In this document: positions 50,738-61,364 of the stretch, piece by piece | Layout of the letters: every line of letters begins with the position of its first letter | How positions within the stretch are numbered: position 1 is the first letter of the stretch | Source: Ceratotherium simum simum | Lineage: Eukaryota > Chordata > Mammalia > Perissodactyla > Rhinocerotidae | Length of the DNA stretch: 64,000 nucleotides | Assembly: GCF_000283155.1 (NCBI RefSeq) | Contig: NW_004454195.1 | Span: 8,027,076 to 8,091,075, forward strand | Direction: 5' to 3' | The notes under the pieces: model-generated | Told to the model about the DNA's origin: nothing | The model's input: the letters and a program-made list of their open reading frames with translations, nothing else | Database searches by the model: none | Made by a program: the position numbers and the translations under genes

Positions 50738-51299
50738 GAATCCCTGCTAATAGTTAGAACGCACCTAAAGCAACGACCATCAAGCATTTAGAACAACTTA
50801 AAAGAAACGCACGTCTGCATTTTGCAAACTGGTGCACCAGCCTTCTGCACTACATGAAATAGATGTCCTTCTACAAAAAGCCTCCATGGTCAAATAAGTT
50901 TGGGAAAATGTGGGTTTAATGTTTAACACATTTCTTCACTGAATAGAGTATGGAATTTTCCCAAACATATCTAACCCAGGAAAGTTTTTTTGTATTTGTG
51001 CTAAATAAATCCACCACTTTATTAATATTACTGTAATATTAATATTATTAAGAAGCAGTTGTATTATTGCTCTTGTATTGTCATTTTATTTCCTCTACGA
51101 TGCCTTTCCCGATCACCTTTGTCTACAAGATCCCTATTTCACTGAATTTCGGTAGCGCTGATGGTTTACCTTGCGTGATTGCCAGTTTGCTTATAATCGG
51201 AAAATATAAAATACATTAATTTTTTGATGGTGACCCCCTACTAAACTTAATCTCCTTGAAGGCTGGTGCTCTGGCTTAAAGACACAGCGTAGAGCACTG

Positions 51300-51480
51300 G
51301 AGGCAGCTGTGCAGTGGTGAAGCGTGTTAGCTGAGATTTCCGAGGATCAGAGCTAGCCGGGGGCAGTTCATCAGCACTGGCACTAATGAGCAAACCAGTT
51401 ACCTTGCCTCTGAACCTCTCCTGGCTCACCTTTACATTAAGAGTGCTGCAAGAGATGATTTCTAAGGTCCCTTCCCATCT
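51300..51480 (+). mobile_element. MIR SINE fragment
   Basis: Sense MIR: gccttgcctctgaacctctc follows a decayed head, then acctttacattaagagtgct and gatgatttctaaggtccctt at the 3' end. Confidence 0.7.
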
Positions 51481-51509
51481 AATATTCCATACATGCCTGT
51501 CCCCAAGCC

Positions 51510-51600
51510 CTGCCCATCACATAGGTGTTTTTACAGAGCCTGGTCCACAGTGAGCGCTTGATAAATATTTGCTGACATTAGTTGCATGTTTGCATTGTTG
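51510..51600 (+). mobile_element. L2 LINE 3' terminus, sense
   Basis: cagagcctggtccacagtga, then gcgcttgataaatatttgct, is the L2 3' terminus in sense. It follows a MIR. Confidence 0.75.
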
Positions 51601-51905
51601 TGGGTTTCAGTATTTTTATCAGCGCTCTTCTTCTGTGTTCTAGGAGGTTGCTAGCTTCCAGCTGGCCAGGGTGCTCACTCCCAGTCTTGGGCATCTAGCT
51701 TATACAATCCTCAGGCCACAAGTGACCACTAATGTTGGTTTGGCCTTGCCTTATGCTTCTGCAGCATAAGTAGTGACCTTCATCAACGGGACTGCAAGCA
51801 CTCCCTAGAAGGTTCTCTGCCTTAAAATATCTTCCCTTCCCAACACCTGAAACTCCTGTAAAGATTCATTCTCTACCCTTTTCTCTCAAATCCCTATTAC
51901 AACTC

Positions 51906-51963
51906 TAAGTAAATAATTGTTTGAGTAATTATTTTAAGTAAATAATTATATGAGTAATTATTT
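51906..51963. repeat. 29-bp tandem duplication
   Basis: A 29-base AT-rich unit beginning taagtaaataatt and ending gagtaattattt occurs at 51906-51934 and 51935-51963, with two or three mismatches. Confidence 0.9.
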
Positions 51964-52185
51964 AATAACTCATCCACTAGAAGGTAAGCCACCTTGTAAT
52001 AGGCATGTAGTAAAGCAAGAAATAAACTGCGGTAATGTCACTAAGACTTTGGAGATGTTTGTTACTGCGGCGTAACACAGCCTGCTTTGATATAGAAATG
52101 TTAGGAGCAAAGAACACGAGTTTTATATTTGACTACTAAGGGATTTTGTGCTTGTAGGGATTTCAGGTGATGATGCCTAAAGTCT

Positions 52186-52350
52186 TGCTGCTCAAGGTGT
52201 AGCAACAGACCCGCAGCATCAACAGCACCTGGGAGCTTGTTAGAGCTACAGACTCTTGGGCCCTACCCCAGACCTACTGACTCGGGATGCTGCACTTTAA
52301 CAAGATCTCCAGATGATTCAAATGAAGATTAGAGTTTGAGGAGCACTGGC
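52186..52350. mobile_element. MER5-type hAT DNA transposon
   Basis: tgctgctcaaggtgtagcaa, then acagcacctgggagcttgtt, ctcttgggccctaccccaga and gaggagcactgg are in MER5 order. Confidence 0.85.
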
Positions 52351-52436
52351 CTAAAGGCAGCTGGAAATGAAAGTCAGAAGCACCTGAAATAAATTTGAGC
52401 TGGAGGTATAACCGCCAGAGCAATCCATACAGCACA

Positions 52437-52624
52437 GGTTCTTGAAGTGTGGTTGGTCCTTGGACCAGCAGTATCACCATCACTTGGAAACTTTTTAGAA
52501 ATGCAGATTCTTGGGCCTCAACCAGCACCTCTTGAGTTGGAAACTCTGTAAGTGGGACCCAGCAATCTGTGTCTTAACAGCCCTGCAGGTGTTTCTCTAC
52601 ACACTAAAGTGTGTGAGCCACTGC
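52437..52624. mobile_element. MER5-type hAT DNA transposon
   Basis: tcaccatcacttggaaactt, aatgcagattcttgggcctc and gtgtgtgagccactg mark a diverged MER5 copy. Confidence 0.78.
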
Positions 52625-53593
52625 CATATATCAATGAGAATTGAAATTACAGGAGTTAAAATTCTCCTGAAAGAAGAGAGGAGGATGTGGACAGTAATAA
52701 CATTGTTCCTATGAGAAAATACGACCGGCTCTATGATAATCTTTATGATGTATCTTCCAGAATGTACACCAGGAAAATCAAGGCCTTGCCATGAACTATT
52801 TTCATCACTGTGGGGGTGACCTCTCAACTCTGCTTACCTATTGAGTGGAAGTACTAGGTGCTCTGGGCAAAGATGGAGGGGACAGAAAGGGAGGTAGACA
52901 TCAAAAATTGCTTTGCATTTTGCCTCCCTGATCCTGCTGGGCCTTATTACTCTTGGAGCACTGTGCTGAATGCTACAGGGGAACATTTCCAGCACATGCC
53001 CTTCCTGGGTACGAGTCCCCTGAGACAGATCCGTTCCTCTCCCTTTTATCAAGAATGCAGTAGAGAAAGGGGGAACCACAGATACTATACCCAAGAATCT
53101 GCACAGCCACATGCTAAGCCACACACGACCCCTGACCATGGCTCATTTTGGGACGCTATTGTTCCAGTGCCTTTGTTCATTTGTTCACCCGTTCCCTTCT
53201 TCATCTCATATTTAGCGAGTGACTTTCATGTGCAAGGCCAATGGAGAGGCCTCTTGCTCTGTGCTCAAAGAAGGGATTGAGTGGGGCACCAGCCAGGAAA
53301 GTCATGATTCTTCTCTCCATGTGAGACTCTCAATGATGCACTGAAGTCACCTCTCCTCCCACTTTAACCACAGAAAAGCCAGACTTAAGGCTGTATCTAG
53401 TATGTATCATATTGTGATTTCCTAGTTTCACTGTTCTCTTTTGCAAAGGGAAAAAAAGCAGAATTGAGAAGGCCAAGGAGGAAAATGCATTCACAGTGGA
53501 CACAGAATATTTCCATCTCTACAGAGGTGCCTGCCTAGGCTGTGTGCTAACTCCTCATTTCACACGAGCAAAGTGATGCATCCAGGGTCGGGG

Positions 53594-53766
53594 GTGGCAG
53601 CTCTGGCTGCAAGTTAGAATCACCTGATGAGCCTGTAAAACTCTCAAGGCCAAGACCACTCCTCAGACCAATTAAACCAGAACCTCCTGGAGTGAGTCCC
53701 AGGCACCGGTATTTTAAGAAATTTTCTGGGTGATTCCGCTGCACAGGCAGGGCTGGGAACCACTGT
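53594..53766. mobile_element. MER5-type hAT DNA transposon
   Basis: tggctgcaagttagaatcac, ctgatgagcctgtaaaactc and a right end gggctgggaaccactgttcc are in MER5 order. Confidence 0.88.
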
Positions 53767-54491
53767 TCCAGGAAGGGTCTGGGATCTCAGCTCTTGGCCC
53801 TTTGTGGAGCAGAGCTCCATCCCCTGAAGGTGAAAGTCCTAGTTTCCTGGGATTCTCAGCTCAACTTTTTCAACTTCAGGAGTTTGTTTCAGAATTCAAA
53901 GTGAGCTACTAAATTTAAACTATTGTGTTATAATGAATATTTAATTATCTTTTATATTTATACGGTTGCTACCAGACTTCAGACGCAGAATATTTAGTCA
54001 AAAGAACAATTCTTATTTTTTTCTTATTTAACAAGGTATGCTGGTCATAGATCTACTTTTTAATGAATAATTTCATTCATTACACAATTAGCACCGTTAA
54101 AACGTTGTTATTATGAACCATTGATAGAAGAAATGGAGTTATTTGCATGACACAATGTCAGTGGTCTGGGCTGCTGGGCCTGGGGTCTGGGTTTAGAGAG
54201 TGAGAAATTGACAGTGGCCTGGGAAATGAGAAGGACCCCTGCCAACCACCACTTTGCTCTTAACATCTATTATTTTCATTTTGATTCCTTTATATTTTGA
54301 AGTTTATTTTGGGCCTTATATGTCAATGCTATGGTAGGTTAAAAGTTGTTAAAATCATCATATTGGTAATATCACTGCACTTAGCATCAAAATCTCTAAA
54401 TATCTTAAACCCAAGAAAAGTTAATCCATATTCATGGTGGCAGTGAAAGGAGAGGTGGAATATGCCTAAGTACTTACAGATTCAGAAAGAT

Positions 54492-54648
54492 TCTCTCCAA
54501 TTTTGGTGTTTTGAGAATGAGAATTATCAGCATGGGCATGAGTTTGTTAAAAAAGCAGATCTCGGGCCATATTCCAGGGCCAATGAATCAGAAACTGCAT
54601 TGAAGCTCCCAAAATGATGCATACACAGTACATTTGAGAAGCACTGCC
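54492..54648. mobile_element. MER5-like hAT DNA transposon, diverged
   Basis: gagaattatcagcatgggca, then gttaaaaaagcagatctcgg, gccaatgaatcagaaactgc and tttgagaagcactgcc fit a worn MER5 element. Confidence 0.7.
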
Positions 54649-55209
54649 TTAGCCCATCTATGATATTTAGGAAATAGGAGCTAATCAAATTCACGCACAG
54701 AATTTATAGACGATGATAGATGTGAACAGTTTTTGATAACAAAGCAGCACAAAATATGAACTGAAAATTAGTAGTAAACACTTACTTGATTATAAAACAG
54801 TTGTGAGACTAGTAGAAAGAAAAGGCTACAGATGACATAAACAAATTGACCTTTTAAACTGGTGATATCAATTGTTACAGTATGAATTTGGCCATAATAA
54901 GATTACGAAGACAGAAGAAACATTCCATGCCATGGTCTGGATTTGAGACAGAACCCACATGTGCTAAAATCTCACGTTTGGGATGTCTATCACAGTAACT
55001 GGTTCTGTTGCTTCCTTGTTTTCTCTCTTACATCGCCCATTGCCTAGAAAGCCCATTTCTCAGTATACCCTCTTACCTCTTGGGGTTGTTGATACCGAGA
55101 GGCCATCAGAAGGAAAGCCCGCTGGGCCTGGAAAGCGCTATGCACCATTTCTGCCTGGGAACAAAAAGGAAGAGGGAAATTTAAATGTTTGAGCTCCTAA
55201 ACAAAGAGT

Positions 55210-55763
55210 TACCACCACCAGCAATTCCACCTCTAGGTATAGACCCAAGAAAAATGAAAACGTATGTCCATACAAAAACTTATAAATTCATTCACAGCAG
55301 CATTATTCACAATAGCCGAGATAAGGAAACAACCAGAATGTCCATTAGCTGATGAATGGATAAACAAAATGTGATATATCCATACAATGGAATATTATTC
55401 AGTATTAAAAAGAAATGAAGTGCTGATGCATGCTACCACATGGGTGAACCTTGAAAACATTATGCTGAGTGAATGAAACCAGTCAAAAAGGCCACATTGG
55501 TATGATTCCATTGATATGAAATGTCCAGAATAAGCACATCTATAGAGACAGAAAGATTAGTGGTTTCCAGGGGCTGGGGGGAGGGTGGAATGGGGAGTGA
55601 CTGCTAATGGGTCCAAGGTTTCTTTTGGGGGTGATGAAAATGTTCTGGAATTAGACAGTGGTGATGGTTTCACAACTTGGTGAATATACTAAAAACCATT
55701 GAATTGTACACTTTAAAAGAGTAAATGTTATGATATGTGAATTATATCTCAATATCTCTGTTA
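55210..55763 (+). mobile_element. L1 LINE 3' end, sense
   Basis: Sense order: ccaccagcaattccacctct, gtatgtccatacaaaaactt, acagcagcattattcacaat, aatggaatattattcagtat, gaccttgaaaacattatgct-like, gtggtttccaggggctgggg, then aattgtacactttaaaagag and tgtgaattatatctcaata. Confidence 0.9.
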
Positions 55764-57281
55764 AAAAATGTTTGAGCCCTAAAGTGCAATTTTTTTCAAA
55801 GGGTATCTCTCCTGTCCTCTTTCATGGTGTGCTCAAATCTGTTTCATACCTTCTGGTGGAAAGAGAATTGTCCCTTAATAAAGATATGCTCGCTGAGAGC
55901 CAGTGGCTTCTACAACTATTCCTTAAGATGGATCCGGAAGAGATTTCAGTGCCACTTGGACTCAACCTCCCAAAAAGGAGTTGTACAGGTGGGAATGTCT
56001 TAAAACACATGGTATCATATTCTCTTATCCTCACCTTTTACCCACTCTTAACTAATTAACGAATTCTTTAATTTTTTTAATTTAAAAAGTTACAGAAGAG
56101 TACCAAGAAGAAAATAATTCCAAATATTCATATCACACACAGTTAGTCATTTTTGGCATTTTTTTCCTAGTTTTTAAGAAAATTTACACAGTTGTTTTCA
56201 TAAGACAAAGCATAATGATTTAGAATAATGGTTTAAATGCCAAAAGTTACAAAGATGAAAGTTTATAAAAATGCTTTACAACCCAGAAATAATCATTATG
56301 AACATCAGATGAACATTATTGCAGCCACCTCTTAAAGATATATGCACAGAGACACTTTTATAAAATGGGATCATACCCTAGGTGCTATTTTTAAAAATAA
56401 AAAGTATAAATAATTATGACTGAACAGTAGCAGTGAAAGAGAAAAAAATGATAAACTTCAAATAAAAGTTTCTGCAGTATAATTATTATGTCTCAAATGA
56501 TCATTCTAAAGTAAAAACAAAAAGATTACAAAATATTAAGAGACTGAAATAATTATGTGTTTGCTTTTTAAACTACATGATATTATTTTAGACAATATTG
56601 ATCGACTCCTTGCTGGGAAAGATAAGTACTCTCTCCCTTCTTTCTATCTCTGGTCCTCTATCTTCCATATTTTTTAGTTATTATTTTTCTCAATTGATAG
56701 TATTCAGATTCTCCCTGTAATATTAATTCCCATAGTTGTTTAGGATTAGTTCTACATTTAAACATACCTAGTGGTTCTCACCAGTCATTTTACCATGACT
56801 TCTTCGTTTCTGAGTTATTTCGATATTTTTTTATTGGCTAGACTCTCGTTATCAAGTATTTTCTTCAAAAAAGTCTCAAAGTTGCTTTAGTTCTTCAGGT
56901 TTAAGCATGTCTCCCTGTCGTCTTTATATTTTAACAACATCTTGGCTCATATAACATCCTTGGGTCTCTCTCTCCATTTTCAAATAACACGGCACTAAAT
57001 GTGGCAAGGGAGAAATCTGAAGCTAGCTTGATTTTTTTCTCCCTTGTAGGAAATTGACTTTTTCTGGTTTGACACCTGAAGAATTATTTCTTTATCCTTG
57101 GAGTTTAATAGTTTAACTAAGACATGTTTAAGTTTTGAGCATTCTATATCACATTTCCTGGAATAGATTTGGTCCTTTATTCAGTTCTGGCAAATTTTCT
57201 TCTATTATATCTTTCAATTATCTTCTGTTCCATTTGTTAGAATCTCTATTCAGAGACTCCAATTATTATCCTCAGATTATA

Positions 57282-57288
57282 GAATATA

Positions 57289-57304
<16 letters not shown>
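57282..57304. repeat. (TA)n run
   Basis: TA run directly beside the poly-T of the antisense ERE. It probably grew from the target site or the tail. Confidence 0.9.
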
Positions 57305-57320
<16 letters not shown>

Positions 57321-57568
57321 GCAGGGGAAGATTCACTCTAAGCTAATATCTGTTGCCAATCTTCCTCCATTTTTTTTCTTCCTTTCCTTCCCCCAAAGCC
57401 CCAGTACATAGTTGTGTATAGTTGTATGTTCTTCTGGTTCTTCTGTATGAACCACCACCATAGCATGGCTGCTGACAGACAAGTGGTGTGGTTCCATGCC
57501 CGGGAACTGAACCCAGGCCGCCCAAGCAGAACATACCCAACTTAACCACTAGGCCATCCGGGTTGGCT
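57288..57568 (-). mobile_element. ERE SINE, antisense, with TA expansion at its tail
   Basis: The reverse complement starts gagccaacccggatggc and ends in poly-A, read here as poly-T at 57305-57320 next to a (TA)n run. Imperfect 15-bp direct repeats flank it (cagattatagaatat at 57273-57287, cagattgtataatat at 57569-57583). The head is diverged from the other copies. It interrupts a long T-rich stretch. Confidence 0.9.
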
Positions 57569-60500
57569 CAGATTGTATAATATTTGAATGTCTTCATATC
57601 TTTTAGATTCCTTCTCTGCCTTTAATTTCCTTGTCTTTCATCTGTATTTACTGTGATTATATAAATACTTTATTGTTAGTAAACAGATTTTCAACAGTCT
57701 CATATACATTAATGTTTCCCTTTATGTATCATTTCTGCATTAATGTTGTTTTTGTTCTTGATTTGTTAGACTTTCAATTTCCCTTTTCACTTCATTCTTA
57801 TGAAATTTTTGTTTTAGCTTATTGCTTTATCGCTTTGCTTTAAGTTATTTAAAAAATACATTTATACTCTAAGTTTTAAGAGTATAAGTTATATTTTTAT
57901 TAAGCCATTGTGAAGAACATGTTTCTGTTCCTTAAGTTTTACTTTCTTTGAGGGCTAGTCTGTGTCTTTCCTTTTCCAGGCTATTTTCCTTTCTCACACA
58001 CTATTTGTAGCCGCCATGTGGGTGATTCCTTAAGCCTTTTGCCACCATATTGGAGATCAGTTAATTTTCCCTTCCAAGCAACAGTCTGAGGGCTAATTGC
58101 TTTGTGTTCTATCCACTCTTCTAAAAGCTGATGGCACCGGAGGATATGGAAAGGAAGAACTCAGCTGAGGTGACGTCTAGTCTTTATTTGAGAATTTGGG
58201 TGCTGCTCATTCTTCTGGGAATATGTTAAATGTCCTAAACCAGAATTCACTCCACCTACTTGGAACACAGACCATTCTGATGGAGGGTCCCCTCAGATTT
58301 TAGATCATTTCTCCATTCAGAACACAGACGTGGGGCCTTTACATTCACAGATGGAAGCAGCGTCATGGTTTCCTTGTCCTGTTTCATATTTTCCTCTCCT
58401 AATTTCATTTCTTTTAAGGTAGATCTTTAAGGGGGTGGGGAATCGGGGCAGAGTTAGGAACCGAAAGCTGCTCAGCCTTCAGTTACTGAAATGTATTGCT
58501 TTAGGTTATGGCTTTTTAGTTTAGTTACTATCAGCGAAAAATTTTTTTTTTACCTTTTTTTTTGGCTCATTTCTGCAGAGGGAAAAATTCTGATTCAGTT
58601 TTATTCGGTCATAAACTTTTATTCTTTTATATATTCTTTTACACTTATTGATTTCATCTTTCATCTCCTCCTTGTTATCGTCACATCTATTTTGGGGCAG
58701 TTTCTCTCTCTCTGCCATCTTGGATAATGACTGATTTCTCTGATAGACAGGTAAGAACCAGCTTAATACATTTTCAGAAACAGATAACTAGAACAGCAAC
58801 AACAGGATTAGGTTAATTTCATCCCAGTGCCAATATCAAACAATTTTCCGGGCTAGAAGGGTAAATGTGTTAACTAACTGGGAAATGACTAGTTTTTGTC
58901 ATTCCACTTCTTTATCACATTTTGGTATCTGATGAATTTTCCAAAATATTTACTGAAATGAGCACCTTAATCTTGTTTCTAACTGTTCTCATTATTTATC
59001 ATCCAAGGACTTTTTTTTTCCTACTGAGAAGAAAATGCTTGAAATCAAACCAAGATTTGTAGACCATTTACATTTAAAATCACAAATTCAATTATCATCA
59101 ATATAACAGACTAAGTCTCATGAATGTTTAAATGAGGGTATATTTTCCATTTTGGTGTATACCATCTCCTCTTCTCTTTGTCCAGTAGCCTGATTGCTGG
59201 GATTATATTGCCCAAAACCTCAAATTTTGGATATTCCTTAGGGAAGACAGAGGATGTTCAAATTTTATGGTCCTGGAGGCCATTATGACCCTATGAATGT
59301 GAAGCTCTAGGCTGCATGAATGTTTATCCATGTATCAAAATGTGTATTTTCAATGGTTCAGAAGAAATTTTGTCAGTCTCTCATGATGACATTTCCAAAA
59401 ACAAGACTATGAAACATAACTTTCTACAGCTTGGATATACATAAAATAACTGCACTTCTCCCAGCAACGATAATATAGAGGAAGCATCCTCATCTATGAC
59501 GAGCCTTGCAGAGTTGACTGAATTGTAGTTGCTGTGGGAACAGTAATTCAGCTGACTTCTGTAGTTAAAACTGCAGCTCAAAGGTGGCATTAACAATATT
59601 TTTGTAGTTATCCCAAGACGAACACTATCATTAGCCTTTTTTACTTTCCCTGGTTACAACATTTAGCCTGTTGCTAATAGAACAATTTTCTGGGTCTGAT
59701 TAGCAAAGATGGCCAATTTCATTAATTAGTCTCTTCCCCCAAATGGCCTTTCACTCAACAACAGGGGTGGAGGTTGGAGTGGAGAAGAGCTGAATACCCA
59801 GATATCTGCTTCAACTCTCCCTTTCACTTTGCTTATGCAGACAAATCTTTCCAAGGATTCAGCTGTGCACTTCTTCCAGCTCCCTGGAACTCTGGCATAA
59901 TTAGCAAACTCTAAACCGCACTCATTTTTAACCTCATCAGTCCATGTTTCAAAGGGTTTTCATTCCACATTTCAGATATTCTGATCCACCTGCTTCTTAC
60001 TTCTGGAAAGTTCCGTGAGTCCCCTCAACCAGACAGCATCCTATTTAGGAGCAATTTTGCTAAACCCGCTGAGTTCTGACAACTTGAAAGGGAGAATTTG
60101 GCTCAGTCAGGCAGTTCAAAACACGGTGAAAGAAAAAGCCAAACGGAGGGATTTTCAGTAACGACAAATAATTGAGGGTTTTTGCTGAGTTTGTCCATCA
60201 CACATGTACAGGGCTCAGAGAGCCTCAGTGACCTTTGTGGGTAAACATGCGCGTCTATCTGCCTGCGAGCACGTGTGTGCAGAGAGGAAAGGGACAGTTC
60301 GGGTAAGAGTCAAAGCTGTGCATTTTCTTTTGTTTGAACTCTATCAACTGTCACTCAGGCAGCTGCAGCTCTTGGACAGACAGGTTGGTGGACTGTCTTG
60401 TTCTGTGGTCCTAGGGGACAGATTCGGAGAATGAATTTCAGTAATCAGTTTAAAGCAAGCAGACACCAGCTAAATATGACTTATTTCCATTTAATCCCCT

Positions 60501-61205
60501 CGGGGGAGAGCTGGCTCCCTGGGGAAGCCCAATTGATCTCTGAATACTCATCAAAGCTTTGCATTGTTTCACTGGGAAAGCTACAGGCTGCAAAGTACCA
60601 TGTGGACGGCAAAATGAACAGGCACAACTAGGGGAAAGGGCACAGGCGAGACTTGGAGGAGATGCAAAAAGCATCCCGTCAGAGTGCCTGTGCTGCAGGC
60701 ATTTCCAGATCTTCTGAAACTACATCAGCCCTCTTCTTGAGAATCAGACAGCGGAAGGAAGGGGCTCCTCTTCCTCTAAGGACAGCGAGATGGACATCTG
60801 CTCATCGAGTGCAATTTGTGGGCCCTGGGAAAGTCGCTGTTAATGCTTTCCCCACGTACCCCCCAGTCAGTCTGCCAATGCCCTATATTTCATAATTAGA
60901 GATATCATATTTTTAGATTTTATTCTTTAGGGGCCTCTATTCTACCCTAAAGAAGAAGTCCCCTGAGTTTCAGGCAATGAAGAGGTAAAAAGGCATCTGA
61001 TAGATGAAAGCGAGACAGGAAAATGGGCTGACAAACAAAGACGCTAGGACGCCAAAGACAAATTTCACCCACTTCTCGATTTTGCTTAAAACAAGACTGA
61101 AGAAACATGCCTAATTTTGTAGACATGAACATAAGCACTGACCCTATAAGTCAGATTATGAAAGCCATCTGTGTTGACATATTAAGAACCAGGCAGAAGG
61201 CTTAT

Positions 61206-61355
61206 TTCTCAAACTTGAGTGTGCATTATAGTCACCTGGAGGGTTTCTTAAAACAGAGTGTTGAGTCCTACCGCCAGGGTTTCAGATTCAGCAGGTTTGG
61301 GTGGCCCAAGAATTTACATTTCTAATAAATTCTTCGGTGATACTGATGCTGCTTG
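61206..61355. mobile_element. MER5-type hAT DNA transposon
   Basis: tctcaaacttgagtgtgcat, agtcacctggagggtttctt, gtttcagattcagcaggttt and a tgatactgatgctgcttg right end are in MER5 order. The L1 breakpoint at about 61365 lies right beside its end. Confidence 0.85.
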
Positions 61356-61364
61356 CTATAATCA

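Noticed and set aside
52858..53280. 140-codon plus-strand ORF
   Set aside because: Its end runs into an L2/MIR-like antisense terminus near 53160-53240 and nothing resembles a known protein.
55730..56059. 109-codon plus-strand ORF
   Set aside because: It begins in the last bases of the L1 3' end, and the remainder has no homology I recognise.
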